Shown one piece after another: positions 11,218-22,502 of a stretch of DNA of 64,000 bases. A program made the position numbers and the translations under genes. The notes below the pieces were generated by a model. It saw nothing but the letters and a program-made list of their open reading frames with translations. It did no database searches and was not told the origin of the DNA. This DNA comes from Gracilaria gracilis (lineage: Eukaryota > Rhodophyta > Florideophyceae > Gracilariales > Gracilariaceae). Location: contig JARGSG010000235.1 of assembly GCA_030374805.1 (NCBI GenBank), forward strand, positions 62,001 to 126,000, given 5' to 3'. Position 1 is the first letter of the stretch, and the number at the start of each line of letters is the position of its first letter.

Positions 11218-11586
11218 ATCCTCTGCTTCGTACTGTTCGTACTCGGTCACGCCGGAGATATTCCTGATTGTCATCCAGGAGTACTGACTGAGGTCGAACA
11301 TTATGTACTGAGATGTCTGGTGATTCGAGTTCGCCATTCTATTGCCGACGGCATTGGACTAGTTAAATACTTTCTCTCCCTCATTATTGACTCCTACCAC
11401 TCTGCAAACTTACTGTTGGTTCCCAAGTCACAACGGCCCCATCAAAGTATTCTTCGGGCAGGCGCCGAAACTGTGGGTGATATAACGAGAATCATGCAAA
11501 GCGATATTTGCTCCACTCCACAATCTAATTTCCAAACCAATGAACTTCAATTCCCAAGCGCTGGAGCCGCATCAAAGGAATTTTGA
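11218..11586 (+). pseudogene. Possible acyltransferase fragment (HHxxxDG-like)
   Basis: One plus frame reads EILCFVLFVLGHAGDIPD and continues into VRHSIADGIGLVKYF. The HxxxDG arrangement resembles the catalytic motif of wax-ester synthase/DGAT and condensation-type acyltransferases. There is no start codon and no further domain sequence, so this is at most a fragment. The call is a weak motif match. Confidence 0.25.
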
Positions 11587-11667
11587 CCCCGCTGCCAAAA
11601 CAACTTAAGACCTGGGGTGCCCTCTCAGATCAGTGCCTCGTGAAGCTCTTGGTCCTGAAGCACCAGG

Positions 11668-11895
11668 ATGCCGCAATCTTCCCAGAAGTCTTTCAAGAGT
11701 GATGTGTGCCGCGATTGCGGCGATCTAAAGAGGAATCACGTCATAGTGGACTGCGGTCGACCAGTTGAAGGCTCTGGACGCTTGTGCGGACTCCACGTTT
11801 ATTACAGGACCAGACAGCTGGAAAAGAGAGGGATCACATACCGTTGTTGCGCAGTCTGTCATAGACATAGGAGGAAGGTACTCAATGGACCATAG
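11668..11895 (+). CDS. Small Cys-rich (GATA-like zinc finger) ORF, 75 aa
   Basis: An ATG-started frame with CRDCGD near residue 15, VDCGRP, GRLCGLHVYYRTRQLE and CCAVCHRHRRK. The LCGLHVYYR stretch recalls the second half of GATA-type fingers, with a basic tail after it. Cys spacing does not fit a standard GATA finger exactly. It could be a small zinc protein, a fragment of a larger gene, or chance. Confidence 0.3.
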   Translation: MPQSSQKSFKSDVCRDCGDLKRNHVIVDCGRPVEGSGRLCGLHVYYRTRQLEKRGITYRCCAVCHRHRRKVLNGP

Positions 11896-12532
11896 CGATT
11901 GTATGTCGCTTAATTGAGGGTCCAATCCAACACCAAACGACGGTTCGGCTTCATCTACGCTGCTAAATATACGTGTGTGCGACGAATGTCGACTCGGGGA
12001 AGATGTCGCTGGCTCTATTCGGATATAGTTCTTCCTCCATTCCCAAAAAAGTACTAGCCCCGACGCTGCGTTTGGCCTCTGCATGCTGCACCAATCACCC
12101 AACCCATTCCAAAATCCTCACATCAACCTTCACACAAGGCTCATACAACAAAACCGCGACCCGAAGCATGGCAGAAACTTATGCCTCTTGAACTAATAAT
12201 GCTTGGCAAAATGTACCAACAAAACAGGACATCATCACCGTTTATTTAGCTCTTTCTGCACTCCTGACGGTGCAAGAGTTGCGACGCACCATCCTCCCAA
12301 AAAGGCTAAAAGGCGATTATTAAAAAAAATAACTACCGTTGTACCAAGGCTAGAGTTCCAATGTGCTACAGAGCGGCTGCATTAGAGAATCAATCATTAT
12401 TAAATTTGTTGATGCGAAGTGCCGTGCATTTCCAGATGAGGGATACAAAACTTTTGCTAATCTCCCGAGGCAGTTCGGTCACCCTCACTCCCCCATAGGA
12501 TCCTGCTTGAGTCCATCTCCAAGTAACGCTTC

Positions 12533-13978
12533 ATGATGAATGATGTGAATACCTATCATTTATGGATTGAAAGTCTAACAGACGGGTCCTTATTGGCTTC
12601 CAGAACACCTCGTTTTGAATTAGTTCTTCCTAAACTCTTGGTTTCGAATGATGTCGGTTTCAGCTATAGAAAGAACCCTGCCATGTTAGAAAACTAAATC
12701 TCTACTGAGCTTCAAGTCCAATTGCGAATTCTCCGAACAATCTGCTCGACAGCAATCGAGTATGGGATGGAAGAAGCTATTCTGGAAATGGAGATGACTA
12801 ACTCCGAGAGATGCTTTCCAAAGACGTTCAACTAGGTAAAGAAACGTTGTGCTGTGTCTACCATAGCAATTGCAAGAAATGGATATGTTCAGAGAACACA
12901 GGAACTACCGTACTTCCAGGTTGACAAATCCCGCACTTTTATGACCTTTTCAGAGCCGTGGAAGTGTAGGGGCTGGATTCAGGGTGTACAGTTATGGCTA
13001 AAACTTGAGTTGGAGAAGAAGGGCTTCAAGATGTTGACAGATGTGACGATTCTGACAATCTCATTGGACTCTGTCACCTTCACATGTACTGTGGGCGGGT
13101 CTGACCAGTCTGACCGGATTTGCGATACCAAAACTATCAGTGACGTACTTAATTTCGACCATCAAAGGTTGTTCTTGAATGTATTTATCTCCGCTTTTCG
13201 CGAAGCTACAATCACGGCATTTCTTGCCAATAAAATGCCCGAAGTAGCACTGTACGTCGTGGCTGTGAGAGACAAAGACTGTGTTCTCTTGCAGAAAGAC
13301 GTGGGAAAGATGGGGAAGTCCGATCTGAGACTTGATGCGATGATACGTACTATCTGTTTCTTTCAACAGCATTCTCGAAGGTATACAATGGAACTTCGTA
13401 AGAATAGGGTCCCAGAGTTCAGCACGCAATGGTTGATGAAAAACATCAAGCTTATACTCAACAACCCAATTCTTGATGACCTTCTTCCTGCAGACACTTT
13501 GAGTGTGATGCGGCAGAGCATCCCCGCATTGCAAATGATGTTCGGGCACATAATTTCTTTGGGGATAGCTGATTCTCTGGTACATGGCGATCTGCAAATG
13601 GGAAATCTTGGGGCGTTGAATTCTGGTCCACCACAAGTATACAAGGTTTTTGACTGGGGGACAGCCATGATCAGTTGCCCTTTTTTTGAGGCAGTGATCC
13701 TTTTCGACAGTCTGGCCGACTATGGTATAGAACGTTACACTGCGTTCAAACGGTATTTTCACTACCTAAATGTAGAATTAGACGAATTGGGTCTGAAGCA
13801 CTCATTTCATTACGTCCATGCAATTTACCTCGTCCTAGACATACATCGCCGTACGAAAACACTTCTGTATTTGGGCGCAGTTGAGCTAGTCGAGGCTACC
13901 GGTTTGCTAGCAGAAACAGTTTCGGACTTACAAGAGGAACTCGAAGAATCAACAAGCTTTCTTGACATCCCCAAGTGA
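12533..13978 (+). pseudogene. APH/choline-kinase-fold phosphotransferase, two in-frame stops
   Basis: A single reading frame runs from ATG 12533 to 13978 with only two stops, TAA at 12695-12697 and TAG at 12833-12835. After the second stop 380 codons are open. The kinase hallmark is SLVHGDLQMGNLGALN, matching the HGDxxxxN catalytic loop, followed by YKVFDWGTAMISCPFFE, matching the metal-binding DxG/DW motif. This places it in the aminoglycoside phosphotransferase/choline kinase superfamily of small-molecule or protein kinases; the substrate cannot be inferred. The N-terminal 100 codons are not recognised. Both catalytic motifs survive, so inactivation looks recent. The TAG lies in CTAGGTAAAG, which also resembles a splice donor, but no suitable acceptor fits. 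Confidence 0.55.
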
Positions 13979-14120
13979 AGAATGCTTTCGACGTGCACTT
14001 CTAGATTTTCATGTGGGTATTTGTCGGGGTGCTGCTGACGAACGCTGTCGCGCTACATTCTGGAGACGGGGACTCATTCAGTGAATGATGTTACCAGATC
14101 TATAAAAAGAGGGCTATACA

Positions 14121-14129
14121 TTTGCCCCA
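14121..14129. repeat. Left 9-bp target-site duplication of MULE 1
   Basis: TTTGCCCCA directly precedes the terminal inverted repeat (GGCTCCCGGAG) and recurs exactly at 21128-21136. Nine-bp duplications are typical of Mutator-like elements. Confidence 0.9.
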
Positions 14130-14420
14130 GGCTCCCGGAGAATCTACGCACTGTGAGGAATGTAGATTTTTGCCCCCAGATCCTCCACCTGTATGAAACA
14201 AAACGAACAGGATCCTCCACTTCTTCCACCGCGCTCCCCAGACCCTCTACCCCTAGTTCCAACTCGCCAAGTCACAGGTCCCTCCGTTTTGGAGCTTCTT
14301 ATTCGTCAGCATCCTCCACTGTCACCCCTTGGAGCTATCCACGCGTGACGTCACCCCATTCAAAAAAAGCGCGCACTGTCCTCTCTCAAAACGTCCCCGA
14401 GTATCCATACACCCGCTCTG
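14130..14420 (+). repeat. Left terminal inverted repeat of MULE 1
   Basis: Begins GGCTCCCGGAGAATC and matches the reverse complement of 20840-21127 with scattered differences. A related, more diverged terminus starts the second MULE at 36993. Confidence 0.85.
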
Positions 14421-15276
14421 CTCCTTTCACCAACCATCCCCCCACTCATCCCTGGCGCTCACGCCGACCACGCCTAGCGTTCTTCCCTGCCGCCAACCGC
14501 CGCCTCTTATCGCTTCTGTTCATCCCTGCCGCCCATCAACACCGCTCGCCGCCGCTACCCATCGACGCTGATCGTCGCAGCCGCTCGTTGCCGCCGCTCG
14601 TTGCCGCCGCTCGTTACCGCCGCTCGTTACCGCCGCTCATCAACGCCATGCGTTGCTTTTGGTCATCGGTGCCGGTCATTTCTGCGATTGTGGCCACCGC
14701 GCCTGCCGCTCGTGGCTTTTGCTCATCTCTACCGCTTATGGGTATCCTACCTTCTGCTCGTAGAAAGCGTGCTTGCCGCTCTTGGCCGTCGCATTTTTCT
14801 GCGGCGAATGCCGTTCGTTGCTGCCGTGCCTTCTACATGTGACTGCCGCTCGTCGCTGCTGCTAGTTGGTGCCGCTGGTCTCTGACATTGGATTCTACCG
14901 CTTTGTCCGCTACGGGTCTCTCGATCTGGTCGCTCGCGCTGCCCGCTCGCGTTCGCCGCTCCTGCTACTTGTTACCGCTGGGGGCAGCAGCTTTTTTCTG
15001 TTGCTGCTCGCTCCCGGTAGTTGCTAGGGCTTGGCACCCCCGCTTGTCGATGTGCAGGTCAATCCCGTTCATCGCTGCTGCTCGTCGTTGTCGCAAGTTG
15101 CTACCACTGGTCGCCGTTGCTGGTCGTTTCCGGTCGTCGCTGCCACTCGTGGGGGTCGCTGGTCGTTGCTGCACGTGACGCTCATTGATATCGTTTGGCG
15201 CTGCCGCTCGAAGGTAGGTTTTCGCACAGGTATTCATTACAAGTGTCTACGTTACTCGTGATTACTAACATTCTTT

Positions 15277-18200
15277 CTAACGTACTCCATTGAATGCCTC
15301 GTACTGGTTGTCTGGGTGATCAACCACAGATAGAGCTCTGGCAATTGCCTGGCTTGGAGTGCGTATCGGAGTATTTGAGGGCTGTGGAAGAGGATATGTA
15401 AGGTTTTGCGTGATGTTCTGGGCATTATGATGAACACGCTGCCTCTTCGATCCCCTTTCAAGAAATGATTTCTTTCTCTTACGCGCACGCGCGCCGAGAC
15501 CGGCATTGGGACTAAGTATTTCCACCGGGTGAGCTTCCTCCGCGTCGGTGGGTAGATCTGATACTCGAGAAGGACCAGAGAGCGTGAAGTGGGGTCTGGA
15601 GGGATATCGGCCATTGCTGAGTTGTTGGACGCCTTGTTGAAGATACTGTATAAGGCTTTTAAATCCTACATTGACATAGCTCTCTGCAAGTCTGTGCATT
15701 TTGTCGAACAGAGCTTTCCCGTTTGAGTATGATACTTCGGATCTCATCTGCGCTCGTTGTTGTTGCTGGAGCTGGTTGTATTGGTCATCGATTGTCCAGT
15801 GTGAAGCGTTCGTGGGAGGGACAGGAGATTCGGATGTTGCGTTTACGACGCTCTCCTCTCTTGGACGAAGATAGAAGTCTGTGGATGGTTTTCCTTGCTT
15901 TTCCCGCATGATAAGTATATCCCTTAAGGTCCAGGTATCATCTTTACGGCCCCCATAAGGGTGCCAGACGTCTCCTATTCGAAACCGAGAGGGAAGAGCA
16001 TGTACAATGTGGGGCCATCGGTCTCGGACATCGTCGTACACGACGCAGACGCGGGTCATATGGCAGCATGGGAAGCCGAACGCCGTTGCGTCTCGGCAGC
16101 TACACCTGCCACTTATATTTTCGGAGGATCCTTCGCGTCTGTGCAGGTAGACGTTGTACGTGTTAGTCTGGTTGTCTTGGGTGTTAGACGTACCGCCACT
16201 GGGAACTGTGGTAGTGTACAAGGTGAGGGTGAGAACAACTAGAGGCTGCTTGGATGTGAGCTCCAGATCCTCCGTATCGATATCGTAATTAAATGCAGCG
16301 TCATGAGTGAGAAGCACGACAGCATCCGTCACTCTATAATAGGCGGAGAATCGAACGCTTCGCTCTATGAAGGGTTTGATACTGTACCTCGTAAATGATT
16401 GTACCAAACGGGTGGCGCTATTCATTGGGAGCGGAAGTCCGGACGTCGCGAGCCAATTACGTAGTGCTGTATCCCCCATTGTTGCGTTGTTTCGTCGTTC
16501 GTTCTTCATTCTCTTTGTGAAGGCAGCCATAACGAGAGGTACTTCAGAAAACGGGACGTCCTTATTCAGTTATATTGCGACGGTAACGTGCGTTGAAGGA
16601 CTCGCTGTACCCGCTCCCCTGGAAGAGAAAGCGGTAAGGGACCTGTAGGTCCTTATAGCATCGGATGAGAAACGAAGGGTTATCGCGGTAGAGGAACTTG
16701 TACCATCGCGGTGGTGGGTGGGAGGGGGAGAAGTACTCCTGTTCCAATTTCGTCCTCCTTTCCTCGAATATCTCCCCGGTTGTGCTTTTACGTAGCTCAT
16801 GCAGGTCCTGCCCCATGACCTTTCCCGCAGCGGCCCTGCCGATAGACTTACACCATCTCTGAGTGTTCTCGGTTTGCTAGGTTGTCAAATGCCCACCATT
16901 ATCCTTCCCATTTATACTAAACAGGGGTAAATTAAATCGGTTCGAGATCGACTTGCAGTCCGCCGACACACCGGGGATGATGCCGAATCGCTCGTAGTCG
17001 GTAGACCAGTTTTCTAGGCACCACGCCACACATTGTAGACCACTCCAAGTGTCTGTATGGCAGAAAACCTTATGGTGCGGGTTATCTGACTTCATGTTAA
17101 TGAGATTCTGATAGAGACGCAGACACTCTTTCTCCTTAGGGTATCGACAATCGTACATATAATGTAGTCGCTTGCGAAATAGATCCCGGTCGACTTTCAC
17201 ACCATATTTATCCTCCACCAACTTGATGACAACATCATACGTAGATGGAGGTTATTGCGTAGATGGCGAGCTTCAACCACGGCCGTGGGACAAATTTTAC
17301 GGAGCAGCGCGGGTGGAGTGGGGGAATGATTATGGTGCGCCTTTGAAAATTCGGGTGAGAAGGCAAAGCTGGGAGTTCCTTCCTTTGATACTCGAACTCT
17401 CCTGACCTTAAAACTGTAGGGACAGTTAAAGGCGTCCTTGTATCGAAGTGAACACCTCAAATATCCGCGTACCAATACCTTTCGGCCCTCTTGATCAACG
17501 GCGTATTTCGAATCTCTTATAAAGAGTTTAAAGCGGAAGTACTCGGCTATGTACTGAAGGTGCTGTAAAACCTCGTTTTCACTGCCCGTTTGCATCTGAT
17601 CCATGTACGCAACAAACCCCCGTCGCACCCATTCATCTGCTGGATAATCAGCAGTAGAAGTAGAACGGATTGTATCAAAGTCTTCTTCACACGGCGTCAC
17701 ATTTCCTTCCGCTCGTTCCTCCTCACCGTCCCTTCCACATTCCCCCCCATTTGTGCCACTACCACGTACAGAATGCCCAGTTTCCATCTGTAAAAGAATG
17801 TTAGAGATTACGAAAAAGTAGTGCGCAATGGGATGAAGGCTTACCTGCGTCGCTTCCGGGCCAATATTCTTTCTAACTCGGTCAGTTATATCGATGACTA
17901 AACTGTCATCAGACGCGCAAGCGGGAGGATCAGGTTGCAATGATATACCTTGAGATCCTCCATTTCTACTCACTGAAATGCCTTCAGATCCTCTGCCGCT
18001 CCCCTCAACCTTGACGAGTATAACATCGTCATCGCCACCTTCCGTAGGATTTGCATGACAGTCGGGGGTATTCATGTACGCTCCATCGTTCTGAACCACC
18101 CGATTGCTCTGGACCAATTCCATTACACTGGGAGATCGTGTTGGCATTGAGGTGAGGAATTCCTCATCATCGGAAAGCACCCCCCTCCCTTTCGATCCTC

Positions 18201-19950
18201 TAACTCTGTCAGAAGGTGTCTCCTTCTTTCGTTTCGGAGGGTCAAAAGTAATGAAAGGAATGCGTAGAAGAGGGGGGACATCCTTCACAATGGCAGTCTT
18301 AAGAGCATCCCTGCGCTTTCCCTTGTTTCCACGATAACCGCTAGTCAACCGTTCATGGTTATGAACGTTCGTCCCCGTAATTACCCATCCCTTTCCGTTC
18401 CTCAGAGCTTTAGCCATGAAAGCTCCCTTACAAGCACAACCAGGCGGCTTCAGCTTGTATCTGATACAGCGAATACGGACATTTAGTGCGTACTGCTTCG
18501 ATCTCCGCATCGGTTTGCAGAACTGAACCGCATATTGGTACCCCTCCTTATCACAGAGGTCGTACACATATGCGGAGAGGTCCAGTACACTCATTTCTGC
18601 AATTTTACTCTCAGCATTCACATGTACAGAGTCCCCAGTGACACCGTCACCGTGTGGAATCCTACTCCCCATCTCCTGAATGCCATCACTCCCATTCCGA
18701 ATTATCTCACCCTCAGTTCCTGAGCGGGAACTGACAACACGTCCATCATTACCTTTCCTGTTAACCGCTCTTGATCTGAACTGCCTCACTTCGCTATCCA
18801 TCGTAGTCCCCTCAGACGTGCCACCCGTTCTAACTCGTGCTTCTTTTCCATTGCGAGAGAGGTAGATCCTTTCACGCCGTTCTAGATAAATCGTCGCAAT
18901 GGCAAATTCGTTCATCCCAGGGAGGATGTGAGTGAGAGACATTATCAGTCGCACCCGTACCTCAGCACAGCTCCACCGCAGCCGCTCCGTTAGCTCTGGA
19001 TCATGTCCAGGTACAAAACTCGCGTTAGGAATCACCCCACGCGTACGCGCGAAAGAAGCCATCATTGAAACAACGTACGCACCGCAACTATGGGAGTCGT
19101 TCTGTCTGGCAAACCCTAGGACGTCCAGCATGTAGTTTTCCTTTCGCGTTATCTATTCAATACTCCTATTCTGCGAGTGTGAGATGATTGCTACGATCAA
19201 TTGCTGGCATTTCACCGGACACCTATATCCCAAGCTATCACCCCAGTAAATTTGCCACTTCGTTTCATCAACCTTTTCCGCGACAAAAGCAGCCCAATGA
19301 TCCCCGTTAACAACAACGGGAACCACAATCGTGTTAATTTCTTTCGGACTTGGATACAGCTTCTCGGTGAACCTTGCTTTGAAGCGTTGTACGGTCTCAT
19401 GTTGTTCCTCCCTCGCCAGTTCTTCGTAGGCATTTGCAAGGCGACTGATATTAGTCCCTGTATCCACAGGAATCAAGACGACGCCAACACTTGGCTCAAG
19501 TTCAAGAACCCCCGACCCCAACAACATGTTAGAAAACCAGGCATGTCGTTCAAAAGAAGATATGAAATGGGATCCCACTTTTCCTCTATTGTCCACAGCG
19601 TTCCGTAGATCCAGGATGATATACGACCATAATCCCTTAAGCTCCTTGAAACCATCGCTATCCCTTCGATTGAAATCCACGCTTGTGTGCTTCTTTACTA
19701 ATTCAAGAAACCACGAGATCTTCTTCATCGTTTCACGTACGGCCTTCTCTTCTTTCTTCTTGAGTTGACGATCCAGATCGCTGTCATCTCCCATAATTTC
19801 TTCCGTACTCTTCACCGGGTCGAAGTTCTCGTCCAATTCATCCCCTGAATTCCCCAGACGAGGATCCAAGATGCTGAATACATTTGCATCCAATGGATCC
19901 TCGGGCGGGAATCGTGCGGACGTATCGCTCGAATCGCGGAAGGTGATCAT
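15277..19950 (-). pseudogene. MULE 1 protein: Ulp1 protease - FAR1 - FAR1 - MULE - SWIM, broken
   Basis: Reading from 19950: an acidic N-terminus, then a C48 (Ulp1/SENP) cysteine peptidase with His in VNGDHWAAFV, Asp in IYWGDSLG, and Gln/Cys in RQNDSHSCGAYVV. A TAG at 19155-19153 interrupts the peptidase where the sister element has Trp. Two FAR1-like WRKY-GCM1 zinc DNA-binding domains follow (VRIRCIRYKLKPPGC and, after an intron, VRGYLRCSLRYKDAFNCPYS). Next come fragments of a MULE transposase (DTWSGLQCVAWCLENW, ISNRFNLPLFSINGKDN) and its C-terminal part (FQGSGYSESFNARY), then a SWIM finger, GRCSCRDATAFGFPCCHMTR. The DDE core is missing between about 16820 and 16880, with a stop there, and a frameshift lies near 16570. 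MULEs carrying an Ulp1 domain are known in plants (Kaonashi type). Not functional as read. Confidence 0.8.
17788..17844 (-). other. Intron in the MULE 1 protein gene (57 nt)
   Basis: On the minus strand GTAAGC begins after GAAGCGACGCAG, a CTCTAAC branch-like motif follows, and the end is TTTTACAG before ATGGAAACTGGG. Its length is a multiple of three with no stop, so the reading frame remains open if unspliced. Confidence 0.7.
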
Positions 19951-20839
19951 AACGTGCCAAACGAGATCCCAGAGCGTCTGCGGCAGGCGCGGTAGCCAAG
20001 AACGGAATCGACCAGCAAGAGTGACCTGAAGCAGCAAGGATTGCAGTAATCTTTGCAAGCGGCAGCCCCGAGCGACCTCCGACAGTGAGAACCACGAGCG
20101 ACAGCGGCAGTTACGAGCGGCAGCGGCAGCTACGAGCGGCAGCGGCAGATACAAGCGGCAGCGGCAGCTACGAGCGGCAGCGGCAGTGACGAGGGGCCGC
20201 CACCTTTGGCAACGGTGGCGACGAGCGGCAGGGACCTGCGACAACTTGGGCTACGAGAGCAACTACGTGCTGCCAATTGAGGGGCGTGGGGAAGCGACCT
20301 GCGGCAATAGGAGCAACGAGGGGAAGCGACGAGCGAGATTGGCGAGTAACAGCGACGAGAGGGAGCCACCAGCGCCAAAAAGTGTGGCAAGACGCAGCGG
20401 TAAGCGGTAGCCACCAGGAGGAACAAAAACCACCGACGAACGAAAACGACTAGGTGCAGAGACGAGCTGGGCCCGCGAGAAGCAGCGATGAGCGGTAGCA
20501 ACAGGCAATAACGGCAAGACGCAGCAGCGAGCGGAAGATGCAAGCAGGAGCAGAGAAAAGGAGCGTCGAAACGCCGCGACGAGCTGTAGCCACCAGCAAT
20601 AGAGCCATAGACGGAAAGAAGAGATACGGGAGCAGCAAGACGGAGCAACAAACGGGAGCAGAAAGTGACAGCAACGAGCGGGAGCGCAAGTGTCGAGCGG
20701 GAGTGGCAATTGGCACCAACGAGAGGAAGCGGCCAGCGTTGGCGACGAGCGTAAGCGGCGAGCGGTGGCGTAGATCAAGAGCTGAGGGCGGCAGCGAGCG
20801 GCGGCGATGAGCAATAGAGCGACACGCGGCAGCGGGCGA

Positions 20840-21127
20840 TAATTGCGCGGGTGTATTCGGGCACATCTTGAAAGAGGACAGTGTGCGCGTTTTTCAAATT
20901 GGGTGACGTCACGCGTGGATAGCTCCAAAGGGTGACGGGGGAGGATGCTGACGAATAAGGAGCTCCAAAACGGAGGGAACTGTGACTTGGAGAGTTGGAA
21001 CTAGGGGTAGAGGGTCTGGGGAGCGCGGTGGAAGAAGTGGAGGATCCTGTTCGTTTTGTTTCATACAGGTGGAGGATCTGGAGGCAAAAATCTACATTCC
21101 TCACAGTGCGTAGATTCTCCGGGAGCC
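20840..21127 (-). repeat. Right terminal inverted repeat of MULE 1
   Basis: Reverse complement of the left terminus, ending CTCCGGGAGCC before the target duplication. Confidence 0.85.
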
Positions 21128-21136
21128 TTTGCCCCA
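21128..21136. repeat. Right 9-bp target-site duplication of MULE 1
   Basis: TTTGCCCCA, identical to 14121-14129. Confidence 0.9.
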
Positions 21137-21756
21137 CGTAAACGTTCGCTGCTCCCCGCTCTCTTCTTTTTCTTATTAAAGCAGGCCGTCCTACGAACAA
21201 CAGGAAGGGAAGGGGTGCATTAAATCTTCATGTGTTTCCGTTTGACAACAGACCAGAACAGTGCTAAACATTTAAATGTCCGCAGCACAAAGTGCGGAGC
21301 ATGTTTGGAATACAGAAGACCGTGCGAAAAACGTTTCGATATTTTTCTGGGCGCATAATGGTGAAACTGTCAAAATGGCGCAGCGAATATTTTAGAAAGT
21401 GTAAAAAAATGAAAAGTATTCAATTTTAAGGCCTGAGGAGATTGCCACCATCTGGGTAGCACAGTTAGTAGCCGAGGCCTGCCAGTTTTGCTTGAAGGCG
21501 CGGGTTCTTTTTGTGGGTAGAGGAGCAATCAAAACAGCAACAGTTTGATGCTATCCTTGCTTTGAAAAACAATAAGTGAAGCGTTACGCGGTTGGCATCT
21601 TGTGGTAAGATCCATAGTTGTCTTAGTTGATTACGGGCATCGCGTGAACGCCGTTTATGCAAAAAATTTTCTCGTTTTTTCGTCTACCAACATGCTTGTA
21701 GCGACAATATTTGTTTTCTGTGAAGTCACTGTCATTTCAAACTCACATACGTAGGA

Positions 21757-21881
21757 GTTATGTTGAAAATCGAGTGATGATACCCGGGGCACGAGACAGG
21801 AAAATTCGGGCCCGAGTCAAAGACGAGGGACCAATTTTTCTGTCGAGTGACCCGATATCATCACGTGATTTCCAACATAAC
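21757..21881. repeat. Fold-back (MITE-like) inverted repeat, ~125 bp
   Basis: The left arm begins GTTATGTTGAAAATC and the right arm ends GATTTCCAACATAAC. Arms of about 50 nt pair imperfectly around a short centre (GATGATACCCGG opposite CCCGATATCATC). No clear target duplication was found. Confidence 0.65.
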
Positions 21882-22040
21882 GGGGTTATCACTCAGCTTG
21901 TAAGGCACAGAAGGACCGAAACGCAATAGAGTGGGAGGAAACAGCGATGTGAACTTTGTATGACAGGTCCGGCTGGTGACATCTCTTCAAAAAAATTTAA
22001 TTTATTAAAATGCTCATAATTGCGTTTGCGTTGGGCCAAA

Positions 22041-22116
22041 CTGATATCGTACTGATATCATGTGGTCCGAACGATATCGTACTGATATCAATGGACCGGT
22101 ACGATATCAGTACTCG
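22041..22116. repeat. Cluster of GATATC-containing repeats
   Basis: CTGATATCGTACTGATATCA occurs twice in direct orientation, separated by a GTCC-containing spacer, and once more inverted as GGTACGATATCAGTAC. The units are themselves partly palindromic. Confidence 0.8.
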
Positions 22117-22502
22117 ACCTGGGTGATAAAGTAGGCATTTAGTTTTCCAAGGACCATTATTTCTCACATCTCTCGGTTCAATTCTATATGTGGATGAAGT
22201 CGCCGATTAAACATATCCAAATTTCAGTAGTTGGAATAGAGTTCAAGAGAATGGGTGGAGATGCTCTCAGGTTGCCGTTGTGATCGACTGTTGTAAATAA
22301 AATCACTCGTTCGCATTTTCCACAGCAACGCGACGAGATCGTCCTACGAAGGTAGGCACAAGAACTTCAGAAAGCACACCGTAACCCCAGGACCATAGCG
22401 AAGCCCAAAACCTGATAGCTTGTTGTTACAGGGTCGAAAAAACCTACGTGGGCGTTGGATTAGATATTTGCAAGCTGCGTTTTGGATTCGAAGCGCAGGA
22501 TC

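Larger units (their letters stand above)
14130..21127 (-). mobile_element. Mutator-like DNA transposon (MULE 1), 6,998 bp, complete ends
   Basis: Terminal inverted repeats start GGCTCCCGGAGAATC at both ends and remain closely similar for about 290 bp (14130-14420 and 20840-21127). They are flanked by the 9-bp duplication TTTGCCCCA. Inside each terminus lie several hundred bp of loosely repeated GCCGCTCGT-type units (about 14,560-15,190 and 20,095-20,800), the kind of subterminal array that transposases bind. The centre encodes, on the minus strand, an Ulp1-FAR1-MULE-SWIM protein that is now broken. Frames spanning the terminal repeats are not genes. Confidence 0.9.
21137..22502. other. Gene-free spacer with two small repeat structures
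   Basis: No credible gene. It contains the fold-back repeat at 21757-21881 and the GATATC cluster at 22041-22116, listed separately. Confidence 0.5.

Noticed and set aside
14081-15261. Ser/Pro- and Arg/Leu-rich frames at the left end of MULE 1
   Set aside because: They lie in the terminal inverted repeat and subterminal array and are mirrored at 20130-21200; they are not genes.
20130-21200. Leu/Ser/Arg-rich frames at the right end of MULE 1
   Set aside because: Mirror of the left end; compositional frames in terminal and subterminal repeats.
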